Assembly (NCBI GenBank): GCA_027487795.1 | Contig: JAIYCX010000012.1 | Coordinates: 1-64,000 of the forward strand | Source: Pseudomonadota bacterium | Lineage (GTDB): Bacteria; Bdellovibrionota_C; UBA2361; SZUA-149; DAOLCO01 | Reading direction: 5' to 3' | DNA: 64,000 bases | In this document: positions 55,048 to 62,624 of the stretch, in pieces | Numbering within the stretch: position 1 is the first letter of the stretch | How the letters are laid out: each line of letters opens with the position of its first letter | Notes under the pieces: generated by a model | Databases searched by the model: none | What the model saw: only the letters and a program-made list of their open reading frames with translations | What the model was told of the DNA's origin: nothing | Program-made: the position numbers and the translations under genes

Positions 55048-55491
55048 GGGATCCAGGAGATAACTCGCTAATTATATTAGTTTAATAATAAACCGCACAT
55101 TAGAACTTTGCCTTAGAATAACTGTTAGTATATTTAGATAAATAATAGCTCTTTTACATTTTAATTTTGGGTATGTCGTATAACGACAATAGTCTCTCTA
55201 CTCTAGGATGTAAGGCATTCTAGATTTGAGAGACGTGAGAAAAAATTAAGGTTCTTATATTTTTTTATTCATGAAATCTCATGCCAGAGCTGGAGTGGAA
55301 CTTCCTTTGGAACTTGAGACACGGATGACTGTTAACACTAGGCTTGTCTATGTTTTTTCTATTCTTCCCCAAATAAAAAACAAAGGGTTGGACAGTTAAG
55401 CCCCGTTACTGACGGAGACTAACTGTCCAATCCCGAGCGAGCACATTACTTGGTCGCTCTAGTTTATTTTTTCAAGAAGAGGTACAGGAAA
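55048..55491. other. 444-bp gap with hairpins after the insertion sequence
   Basis: Three foldable segments: TGTCGT-ATA-ACGACA (55174-55188); GTCTCTC/GAGAGAC (55192-55234) with inner CTAGGATG/CATTCTAG; and TTGGACAGTTA/TAACTGTCCAA (55388-55430), 11-bp perfect arms around the loop AGCCCCGTTACTGACGGAGAC. No gene could be supported between them. Confidence 0.55.
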
Positions 55492-55791
55492 ATGGGAAGT
55501 ATCAGTGTTGATGAAATGTTTAAAAATAATTCTATGATTTCAGTTTGCGAGCAGTTTTCGCGAGAAGAGATGCTTGGGTACCTCAGACAGATTGTAGAGG
55601 TCGGCGATCAATCTTGTGGTTTAGTGGAACATGTGGATTGGGGACAAGAATACATACCAATGGATATCGAGCTTGCCACTCAACTCAAGGCAGCTTACCC
55701 GGCGCTAAAGATGGTAAACCTTTATCCGACCGAACCAACCGAACAGGACAAAGAAAAAGCAAGGTCGGAATACGGTTTTGAAATCGAGTAG
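55492..55791 (+). CDS. Small hypothetical protein
   Basis: 99 residues from ATG 55492 with an AGG-containing site upstream (an in-frame ATG at 55450 would add 14 residues that look non-native). Soluble, acidic (MGSISVDEMFKNNSMISVCE; MVNLYPTEPTEQDKEKARSE). Richer in G and C than neighbouring genes, consistent with recent transfer. No family recognised. Confidence 0.5.
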   Translation: MGSISVDEMFKNNSMISVCEQFSREEMLGYLRQIVEVGDQSCGLVEHVDWGQEYIPMDIELATQLKAAYPALKMVNLYPTEPTEQDKEKARSEYGFEIE

Positions 55792-55995
55792 CCTTGGCAT
55801 AATTTAATTCGGATCAGTTTTAACTGTTTCGAGAAGTTTCGCTCGCAAACAATAACCCTAGAGAGTAGAGTCATACGTGAAAAAGTGTGGTTCTGAAAAC
55901 AACCTTTCTCACGTTCTCTCTCTTTATTTTTCTCACTCGGATAACTGCTTTTTGTCGACAGCACTATTTACCTACAGATCTTACTTGGCCTGGTT

Positions 55996-56214
55996 CTAAT
56001 AGTGGCATGCAGCTTCTTTGGAGGCTAGCTCACCAGCTTCTTCCAAAAATAAAATAACTTGCTCGATCTTAACGGTAGGGAAACCATCAAGAAAATCATT
56101 AATAGTATCACCAGCTTTTAAATAATCCAATAAAGTATCGACAGGCACCCTTGTACCAAAAAAAACTGGGGTCCCACCCATGATCTCGGGATCAATTGTA
56201 ATTAATCTAGACAT
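55996..56214 (-). CDS. DUF433 protein (putative antitoxin)
   Basis: 72 residues. LITIDPEIMGGTPVFFGTRVPVDTLLDYL is the textbook DUF433 pattern (given here in part: the DPEIMGGTPVF and GTRVPV boxes), a small helix-turn-helix-like domain usually paired with a DUF5615 PIN-like toxin. The last residues (GELASKEAACHY) are atypical. The expected partner is not next to it; the nearest PIN gene at 56341 belongs to another pair. Orphan antitoxin or a remnant of a second module. Confidence 0.75.
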   Translation of the reverse strand: MSRLITIDPEIMGGTPVFFGTRVPVDTLLDYLKAGDTINDFLDGFPTVKIEQVILFLEEAGELASKEAACHY

Positions 56215-56340
56215 TTTTGAATATTTTCATGATTAAGGTCGGTAAACAACTCGTTTTTGGTTAGGCAATATTTTACTTTTAATATTAACGATAACCTCGT
56301 ACCAAGATAATTTCTAAATTAGCTTAGATAGATCAACCAA

Positions 56341-56730
56341 CTAAATTAATGGAATTTGTTCAAAATAATGAAAGTGCTTATCTCTAGTGCTTAAAGTTAA
56401 ATCATTTTGAACTACAACTGCTGCAATCCAAAGGTCATTTGTGGGTACTGGTTTACCGATCTTTTTTAGTTGAGAAAATAATCTTGCATAGTGGTGGGTT
56501 GTTTGTTCGTCAGCAAAGAGAACAGAAGTCCTATCAGAATTTAAAAATTTAGAGAGAGTTTTAATGTTTAGCTCTTGTTTTTTTCCACATAAGAAACCGG
56601 CACGTAGTTCAGCAAGCACAACAAACGGTATAAATATATGTTTTGCAGCGCGAACTTGAGAAACTATTTTTGGCTCTCCTTTGCAAAAATCAACATAACG
56701 ATTTGTGTCTATTGCAATTTTTAGCGCCAC
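56341..56730 (-). CDS. VapC-like PIN-domain toxin
   Basis: 129 residues. Acidic PIN residues: Asp in IAIDTNRYVDF, Glu in VVLAELRAGF, Asp in VPTNDLWIAAVV and the late Asp in LSTRDKHFHYF. VapC toxins cleave tRNA or rRNA sites. Overlaps the upstream antitoxin gene by 10 bp, a typical arrangement. All four acidic positions are present, so an active enzyme is expected. Confidence 0.85.
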   Translation of the reverse strand: MALKIAIDTNRYVDFCKGEPKIVSQVRAAKHIFIPFVVLAELRAGFLCGKKQELNIKTLSKFLNSDRTSVLFADEQTTHHYARLFSQLKKIGKPVPTNDLWIAAVVVQNDLTLSTRDKHFHYFEQIPLI

Positions 56731-56978
56731 AAATCTTTATCTATTTTTCTTTGATTATTTAATGCTTGCTCTACCTCAGGATCGTCAACCCAAGAATTAA
56801 TACAAAAATCCAAGTCACTATATGTGATCTCACTATTTCCACTAAGAGCTTCTTCCAATGTCTTGAGTGCTGCTCGATTTAGACTAAGATGCTCTTCTCT
56901 AGCACGTTTACGTAACAGCTGATCAAGCTCTGGGGGAACTGTTCTGATAGTATACTGGCTTATTTTATTCTTGGTCAT
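56721..56978 (-). CDS. VapB-like antitoxin (ribbon-helix-helix/FitA type)
   Basis: 85 residues. The N-terminal ISQYTIRTVPPELDQLLRKR looks like an RHH beta strand with helices (Arc/FitA type). The C-terminal half, with NSWVDDPEVEQAL, would wrap the toxin. Located directly upstream of and overlapping the PIN toxin gene. Short inverted GAATG/CATTC near 56980-57000 may be the operator. Confidence 0.78.
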   Translation of the reverse strand: MTKNKISQYTIRTVPPELDQLLRKRAREEHLSLNRAALKTLEEALSGNSEITYSDLDFCINSWVDDPEVEQALNNQRKIDKDLWR

Positions 56979-57036
56979 AATGAATGCATTATTTCATTCT
57001 TTTGTAGGCATGTCAAGCATGCATATTTGGCCTCTA

Positions 57037-57963
57037 TTAATGAGGAAATTTAGTATCAACTTGTCTAAGTAAATTAACTTTTTCGGGCGAAAAAAAACCA
57101 AATACTGCTGTAAAGAGTTCTGTAGTTTTAATTTGAGCTTGTTCGTCGCGGTCAAAGTGGGATAACTTTTCGTCAATAATATAATCTGCTAAACCAAAGT
57201 ATTTAACAAACCGCTGTAAAAAGCGGATTCGAATTATCCACCCTATTTCTTCTTCAGGGGGTGTATTGAGTTTAAATTTAAGAGACTCGGAGCTGACTTC
57301 TTCCAAAGCAGTAGGAAAAGCCCGAATAAAAAGCTGAATAAAATTTTGTGCTGGAACTAATTCTGCCGCCTTTCTGTTAAGCAAATAAAGTAAGAATATT
57401 GAAGCCTTCTGAATAAGCGGGCATAGGGGAAAGCGATCGCTAAAAGACCAGTTATACTTCTTTATCCAATACTTAAGTAGTATTAGATAATCTGATGTTG
57501 TAAAACCTTTGTCAAAAATATGCTGACCTTTTTTAGTAAGGGAGAAGTATCCAGATTTTTTCTTCATCCAACCACAATCAGTAACGGCGTATCGGAGTGC
57601 AAGGACATCTAATGCATTTTCTTCAGTCTGTACGGTATGATTTTCCATTGGAGATTCATGAAGTATGTTCACTATCTTCTTAGGAAGATAACTGTTCTTA
57701 GTCGCCTTTGCTTTACCCAGATCTCCAAGAAACTTTATTAATAGTTTAGTTTTAGTGACAACTGGTGCCTGTTCTAAAAGCGTCGGATCAAACCCGTCGT
57801 TGAACCATATTATATTTTTTAATTCATCAAGAGGAAAATATAAAATTTGATGCATTTGATCTGGTGACAGACCAAGAAAATCATCAAGTGGCTGATAGTT
57901 CGCTAAAGATTCAAAGAACTCAATTTTATCTCGATCACGTTCTGCCATATGATTCGTATACAA
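57037..57963 (-). CDS. Hypothetical protein of a widespread uncharacterised family
   Basis: 308 residues (an in-frame ATG at 57948 gives 303). Soluble, helical. LGLSPDQMHQILYFPLDELK near residue 30 and the later 'K-A-T-K-N-S-Y-L-P-K-K' and GYFSLTKKGQHIF segments resemble proteins that begin with an 'LSPDQMHxLLYxPFD' block and hold a winged-helix-like central part. No function is known to me. It lies inside the inserted block, beside the VapBC-like pair, and reads away from the HipA gene. Confidence 0.6.
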   Translation of the reverse strand: MYTNHMAERDRDKIEFFESLANYQPLDDFLGLSPDQMHQILYFPLDELKNIIWFNDGFDPTLLEQAPVVTKTKLLIKFLGDLGKAKATKNSYLPKKIVNILHESPMENHTVQTEENALDVLALRYAVTDCGWMKKKSGYFSLTKKGQHIFDKGFTTSDYLILLKYWIKKYNWSFSDRFPLCPLIQKASIFLLYLLNRKAAELVPAQNFIQLFIRAFPTALEEVSSESLKFKLNTPPEEEIGWIIRIRFLQRFVKYFGLADYIIDEKLSHFDRDEQAQIKTTELFTAVFGFFSPEKVNLLRQVDTKFPH

Positions 57964-58303
57964 AATCCATTAATCAATAAGTTTCAAATAATCATCCGAC
58001 AATGAATAACGCAAATATTTGGGCTGAAATGGTATATACGCCTATTTATATTCTAATAGATTCTATTAATTTAACTCTAAATTAAACAATCAAGATTCAT
58101 GAATCTTTTAAGAAAGCTTAACAAACACCTTTTTCTATTCACTTTATTTGTAACTAGCTAATATTATTAAATATTATATTCTTAAATCTATTCATTATTC
58201 TAAGTATCAAGATAGTAATAGCTTAAGAACCATTCTCGCCTATCTATTCATTTTCATGTATAAGTTTCTAAAATTATTATTCTAAAATAAAATAAGTCTA
58301 TTC
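57964..58303. promoter_or_regulatory. 340-bp region before the HipA gene with spaced repeats
   Basis: TCTATTCA occurs at 58134-58141, 58187-58194, 58243-58250 and 58297-58304; intervals 53, 56 and 54 bp. The last copy overlaps the ATG. A perfect 16-bp palindrome AAGATTCATGAATCTT lies at 58092-58107. The regular spacing, near five helical turns, suggests cooperative binding of a regulator, probably the winged-helix HipA protein itself. Confidence 0.55.
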
Positions 58304-59683
58304 ATGAATCAAACTCTCAGAGATAGCCAAGTTCTGAAGTACTTATCTATCAATGGTCCACAATCAGGAAAAGAAGTTTGCAATAAAATAAAAATTTCAC
58401 AGGCCACATTTTCAAGATTAGTTAAGAAATTATCTAGTGAGATAGTTGTTATGGGTCGTGGTTCCACAACTATCTATGCAAAAAAAAGGGAGATAAAAGA
58501 GCTTGGTTCTGTCATTAATGTCTTAAAGATTACAGAAGAAAAATCAGCTGAACATGTTGCTGATCTAATACCCATTTTACCAAGAGGCTTCTATATAAAA
58601 TCTAAATCTTCAATTATCAAATCAAGACTATATGAAGACTTACCTTATTGGCTGCATGATCTTAGACCTAGTGGCTACCTAGGTAGGCTTATAGCAAAAA
58701 AATTTTCCAATTATCACTTTCCAGAAGATCCTAGAAACTGGTCTAACGATGATTGCCTTAGATACTGGTGCATATTTGGATCAGATCTAATAGGTAACTT
58801 GATTTTTAGTAGTGAAAAATTCGGCGGAAGAATTAGTCATATATTTGAAAATAATGATAATTCAAATTTTATATCAGAAGATCAAAGAGCGATTATGTAC
58901 CCGGTAATCGCACTTAACACTTTAAACTATGGACACGCAGGTTCCTCTGCCGCGGGAGAGGAACCTAAGTTTTTAGTTAAAAAAAAACTAGCCACAGATT
59001 CTCCCAATTCTAATCAATATGACTCATTAATAGTGAAATTTTCCTCTGCCAATGACGATGAATTAACAAAAAGAAAAAAAGAACTTTTAGTATGTGAACA
59101 TTTAGCTCTTAAAACATTATCCGATAATAAAATAAATTCAGCATACTCAGAACTATTTGAATTCGAAGGAAGATTATTTTTAGAAATACTAAGATTTGAT
59201 AGAGATAGAATAAATAGATTTGGACTTATTTCTCTCTTATCACTCGATATGGAATTTATAGGAAGCGGCTCTAATTGGGAGACAATAGCAAAATCTTTAA
59301 GAAATATGGGCAAAATTAGTAATTTACAATATCAAGAAATATTATTTAGATATTATTTCGGGATTCTAATTGGCAATACGGATATGCACTCTGGGAACCT
59401 ATCTTTTTTTGCCGATGGTGAGCAAATTATTGGATTAGCCCCAGTATATGACATGTTACCTATGGTTTTTGCGCCATTTAATAATGAAATAATTTCACCA
59501 AAAGATAAAATATACAGAATCTCAAAAAAAAATGTGCCTATTTTTAATAAGGCAGAAAAGATATCCAACTTATTTTGGGAGAATGTTTATAATCATAATA
59601 AAATCAGCGATGGATTAAAAGAAGATATAAAAATATGGAAAGAAAGTTATAAAATCGTAGAAGATCAAACGACCCTAGAATAA
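58304..59683 (+). CDS. HipA-family toxin kinase with N-terminal winged helix (YjjJ/HipH-like)
   Basis: 459 residues. The N-terminal 60 residues form a winged helix (YLSINGPQSGKEVCNKIKIS, then QATFSRLVKKL) as in E. coli YjjJ. The kinase core shows HAGSSAAGEEPKFL (Gly-rich/phosphorylation-loop region), VKFSS with the ATP Lys, LEILRFDRD and catalytic GNTDMHSGNLSF. The Mg-binding Asp is in LAPVYDMLPM. HipA kinases phosphorylate translation factors and stop growth; YjjJ types carry their own DNA-binding domain instead of a separate HipB. It is therefore likely to repress itself through the TCTATTCA repeats upstream. Confidence 0.85.
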   Translation: MNQTLRDSQVLKYLSINGPQSGKEVCNKIKISQATFSRLVKKLSSEIVVMGRGSTTIYAKKREIKELGSVINVLKITEEKSAEHVADLIPILPRGFYIKSKSSIIKSRLYEDLPYWLHDLRPSGYLGRLIAKKFSNYHFPEDPRNWSNDDCLRYWCIFGSDLIGNLIFSSEKFGGRISHIFENNDNSNFISEDQRAIMYPVIALNTLNYGHAGSSAAGEEPKFLVKKKLATDSPNSNQYDSLIVKFSSANDDELTKRKKELLVCEHLALKTLSDNKINSAYSELFEFEGRLFLEILRFDRDRINRFGLISLLSLDMEFIGSGSNWETIAKSLRNMGKISNLQYQEILFRYYFGILIGNTDMHSGNLSFFADGEQIIGLAPVYDMLPMVFAPFNNEIISPKDKIYRISKKNVPIFNKAEKISNLFWENVYNHNKISDGLKEDIKIWKESYKIVEDQTTLE

Positions 59684-59688
59684 ATAAT

Positions 59689-59724
59689 AAGCGAACTTTT
59701 AACTAAACAGCAGAGAGCGGAGTA
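59689..59724 (+). pseudogene. Remnant of a gpsA 3' end
   Basis: In one frame 59689-59724 encodes SELLTKQQRAE plus stop, matching the gpsA ending ELLTREQRAE plus stop. The last 20 bases including four past the stop are identical to 53425-53444. Too short to be functional; interpreted as the far border of the inserted block. Confidence 0.7.
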
Positions 59725-59728
59725 GGAG
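59709..59728 (+). repeat. att-like direct repeat, right
   Basis: Identical 20 bp to 53425-53444 (ending AGCGGAGTAGGAG). It immediately precedes element B at 59729. Confidence 0.65.
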
Positions 59729-59877
59729 TGTTCAGGGTATTTTATTTTAAATATGCGGACTTCGAGCAAATTTTTTTCCTCAGCTATATTTAGCTGAAAA
59801 AATTTGTGGCAGCTCGGAACTGCATTCCAGGTGGAATGCGTGAGAATCAGCATATTTAGAATAAAATGCCCTGAACA
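59729..59877 (+). repeat. Structured intergenic element, family 1, copy B
   Basis: 27-bp arms 59729-59755 and 59851-59877 (outer ends TGTTCAGGG and CCCTGAACA) with two differences, both U-G pairs on the plus strand. Core 59756-59850 is over 85 percent identical to copy A. The second hairpin reads GCATTCC-AGGT-GGAATGC, a covarying G-C in place of the A-U of copy A. It starts four bases after the gpsA-remnant stop. Confidence 0.85.
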
Positions 59878-59978
59878 ACGGAACGGTTAACCGTACCATA
59901 ATAACCAAGTTGCTTTATAATACACATTTGTGTTTCTCTTTCTAATAATTATTTCAAAACCATTTTAAAAGTACAAAT

Positions 59979-60992
59979 ATGAAAGCCGTTGGATTTAAAA
60001 CTTCTTTACCAATTAATGAAGTAGATAGCTTTATTGAATTTGAAACCTTAAAACCTGTCCCAGGGTCATTAGATTTACTAGTAAAGGTAGAGGCAGTCTC
60101 TGTAAATCCAGTAGATTTTAAAAGACGACAAAATATGGCGAAAGATCAAGTACTAGCTATGCCAATTATTATAGGCTGGGACGCTGTTGGTATTGTTGAA
60201 TCTGTAGGAGAAAAAGTTAGTTTATTTAATACTGGCGATAAGGTTTTCTATGCAGGAGATATTTCTAAGCAAGGTAGTAATGCAGAATATCAAGTTGTGG
60301 ACGAGCGTATAGTTGGGAAGTGTCCTGTTAATTTAAGTGTAGAAGAATCTGTAGCCATTCCTTTAACTGGGCTTACTGCGTGGGAGATATTATTTGATAG
60401 AGTACGAATCAATCCTGAAAAAGATAAAGGCAAAAGTATATTAATAATTGGAGGAGCTGGAGGTGTTGGCTCAATTGCAATTCAGTTAGCTAAAAAAGTT
60501 GCTGGATTAAAAGTCATCACCACTGCTTCAAGACCAGAAAGTGTTGAATGGTGCAGGAAGCAAGGAGCTGATCTGGTAGTAAATCATAATAATTTAATAA
60601 ATGAAGTTAGAGAAGCAGGGTTTCAAAACGTTGATTATATTCTAGATTTTGTTGATGCGTATTCATATTGGGATACTATGGCAGAATTAATTAAGCCACA
60701 GGGTCATATTGCATCAATTACAGATAGCATAGAACCAATTGCTTTAATTAAATTAAAAAGTAAAAGTGTTTCGTTTTCATGGGAGCTTATGTTCACCAGA
60801 TCTATGTATGAGACCGAAGATATGATCCAGCAGCACCATATTCTTAATAAACTTTCAGAACTTCTAGATAATAAAACTATTAAAACAACTTTAAATAAAA
60901 CATTTATTGGGTTAACTGCTTCAAATTTTAAGCAAGCACATGAGCTATTAGAATCTGGTAAAACAATAGGTAAAATTGCAATTAAGTTTTAA
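59979..60992 (+). CDS. Zinc-independent quinone oxidoreductase-like MDR protein
   Basis: 337 residues. Medium-chain dehydrogenase fold: VEAVSVNPVDFKRRQ, IIGWDAVGIVESVGEKV, cofactor loop IIGGAGGVGSIAIQLAKK. Catalytic-zinc cysteine ligands are absent, so it belongs to the QOR/zeta-crystallin branch that reduces quinones or enones with NADPH. Ends ESGKTIGKIAIKF. Flanked on both sides by family 1 elements (B upstream, C downstream in reverse), an unusual symmetric setting. Confidence 0.88.
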   Translation: MKAVGFKTSLPINEVDSFIEFETLKPVPGSLDLLVKVEAVSVNPVDFKRRQNMAKDQVLAMPIIIGWDAVGIVESVGEKVSLFNTGDKVFYAGDISKQGSNAEYQVVDERIVGKCPVNLSVEESVAIPLTGLTAWEILFDRVRINPEKDKGKSILIIGGAGGVGSIAIQLAKKVAGLKVITTASRPESVEWCRKQGADLVVNHNNLINEVREAGFQNVDYILDFVDAYSYWDTMAELIKPQGHIASITDSIEPIALIKLKSKSVSFSWELMFTRSMYETEDMIQQHHILNKLSELLDNKTIKTTLNKTFIGLTASNFKQAHELLESGKTIGKIAIKF

Positions 60993-61022
60993 TGTAAGTC
61001 TTGGCTACTTACACCCCCAACC

Positions 61023-61173
61023 GAGTTCCAAACTCTTAAACTTTCCTAGTTTCATTCTCGCACATTCCTCCGGAATGTAGCTCCGAGGTGCCCTAAATTT
61101 TTTGCAGCTAAATTTAGCTAAGGAAAAAAATTTACTCGAAGTCCGACTAGTAAAATTCAAGAGTTTAGAACTC
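61023..61173 (-). repeat. Structured intergenic element, family 1, copy C (inverted)
   Basis: 28-bp arms 61023-61050 and 61146-61173 with four differences; read on the minus strand three are G-U pairs and one is A-G. Core 61051-61145 read on the minus strand matches copy A (CGGACTTCGAG, GGGCACCTCGGAGCT, ACATTCC-GGA-GGAATGT with a shorter loop). Arms differ in sequence from copies A and B. It lies between two plus-strand genes. Confidence 0.85.
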
Positions 61174-61341
61174 TACCCCCTCTTTTTTAATATTTTATTA
61201 AATACTATGCAACACTAGATCTATAAATGGAGTTCTCTCTGAACCCATGCGGAACTACTACTCAACTATTTAGAATTAAACTTGCACAACTTATATTCAC
61301 TCTGTTATTGTATTTTTATTTCTTTAAGCCTTATTTTTACC

Positions 61342-61794
61342 ATGAAAAATATTTTTGATTTAAATGTTACATACGAAGTAATTGCAAGAATAGAAAATTT
61401 AAAACCAAATTCTCAAAATCTTTGGGGCAAAATGAATGCTAGTCAAATGCTTGCTCATTGTAATGTTGTATATGAGATGGTTTACACAGAAAAACATCCC
61501 AAGCCTAATTTTTTCATGAAATTAATATTAAAGCTTTTTGTGAAAAATCCTGTCACTAATGAAAAACCTTATAAGAAAAATATTCCTACTGCACCTTCCT
61601 TCATTATAATAGATGAAAAAAACTTTGAGAGTGAAAAAAATAAGTTATTAGCTTATATTAAAGAAACTCAAATAAAAGGTGAAAATTTCTTTGATGGAAA
61701 AGAAAGCCATTCTTTTGGAGTTTTAAATAAAAGACAATGGAATAATCTTTTCTATAAACATCTTGATCATCACTTAAGTCAATTTGGTGTTTAA
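61342..61794 (+). CDS. DUF1569 (DinB-like) protein
   Basis: 150 residues from ATG 61342; an in-frame upstream ATG at 61282 would add 20 hydrophobic residues that look like translated noncoding sequence. LKPNSQNLWGKMNASQMLAH is the DUF1569 signature, and the later HSFGVLNKRQWNNLFYKHLD with its three histidines fits the DinB-type metal site. Members are small cytoplasmic four-helix proteins, possibly thiol-dependent metalloenzymes. The following gene starts about 50 bp later. Confidence 0.75.
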   Translation: MKNIFDLNVTYEVIARIENLKPNSQNLWGKMNASQMLAHCNVVYEMVYTEKHPKPNFFMKLILKLFVKNPVTNEKPYKKNIPTAPSFIIIDEKNFESEKNKLLAYIKETQIKGENFFDGKESHSFGVLNKRQWNNLFYKHLDHHLSQFGV

Positions 61795-61842
61795 TAAGTT
61801 AGTTTAAATTTGGCGCTTTTTTTAAACACAAAAATTTTAATA

Positions 61843-62535
61843 TTGAAGAACAAGCACATAAAATTTTTACTTATTGTACTAATTAATATTATTTTTAACA
61901 ATTCTTTATGCAAAGCAGATGATCCTCAGCTGTGGATTTTTAATAATTTAAATTTTGTAAAAGAAAGTGATCATGAGCTAACATTAACAATGCATGGTCG
62001 TTTTGTGGAAGGAGAAGATTTAAGTCTTTACCAGTTCCAGCCCAAATATGCTTTCAGTTTGCATGACTATTTTTGGGGAGCGTTTAACTATTCTTTTTTT
62101 GGAGTTAAAAATAATTCTAAGAATGTTGAAGATGAAGATATATTTTCTAATCAGCATAGATTAGAAATTGAGCTACAACCTAGATTTCAAATAAGCGAGC
62201 TGTTCAAATATACTGGAAGAAATAGGTTAGAATATTTGATGAATGAAGATATCAATTATCTAAATCATAGATTTAGACATAGATCAGTTATAAGTTTTGA
62301 AGGTTTTAAAGATTCATTTGGTATATTAGTCAGTCAGAGTGAAGTATTTTATGACTTTGGACAAGAAAACTGGAATCAATTCAGAACAGCACCTTTAGGA
62401 GTGCGCTTTAAGATAAAAGATTTTCAAATCTCATTTTTGCCTTCAATACTTAGCTTAAGAAAGAAGTCAGACAATGGAGAATCTAATTGGAGCCATAGTT
62501 ATTTTAGTTCTTTTGAGCTTAGTTATGATTTTTGA
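61843..62535 (+). CDS. Outer-membrane beta-barrel protein, DUF2490
   Basis: 230 residues from TTG 61843, which puts the start at a clean signal peptide (LKNKHIKFLLIVLINIIF...CKA); a TTG at 61810 would add 11 residues. DPQLWIFNNLNF and repeated aromatic beta strands (FWGAFNYSFFGV, QHRLEIELQPRF, NRLEYLMNED) are typical of DUF2490, a predicted outer-membrane barrel. Ends in YSSFELSYDF-like aromatic F, as barrel proteins often do. The start codon is uncertain because no ATG fits. Confidence 0.72.
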   Translation: MKNKHIKFLLIVLINIIFNNSLCKADDPQLWIFNNLNFVKESDHELTLTMHGRFVEGEDLSLYQFQPKYAFSLHDYFWGAFNYSFFGVKNNSKNVEDEDIFSNQHRLEIELQPRFQISELFKYTGRNRLEYLMNEDINYLNHRFRHRSVISFEGFKDSFGILVSQSEVFYDFGQENWNQFRTAPLGVRFKIKDFQISFLPSILSLRKKSDNGESNWSHSYFSSFELSYDF

Positions 62536-62564
62536 TTTGTAGAAAAGAAATTACGCTGCAGAAT

Positions 62565-62598
62565 ATCAGGAGGTGAGCTTTTGGCAGCACCTCCTGAT
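62565..62598. terminator. Hairpin terminator between convergent genes
   Basis: ATCAGGAGGTG and CACCTCCTGAT, perfect 11-bp arms with a 12-nt loop, followed on the plus strand by TTATTAAAAAC. It serves the barrel gene and may serve the opposing gene. Confidence 0.7.
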
Positions 62599-62624
62599 TT
62601 ATTAAAAACATAGGTTTTCAGTCT

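Noticed and set aside
55996-56730. DUF433 and the PIN gene as one toxin-antitoxin pair
   Set aside because: The PIN gene overlaps its own upstream antitoxin (56721-56978), and DUF433 normally pairs with a different PIN subtype.
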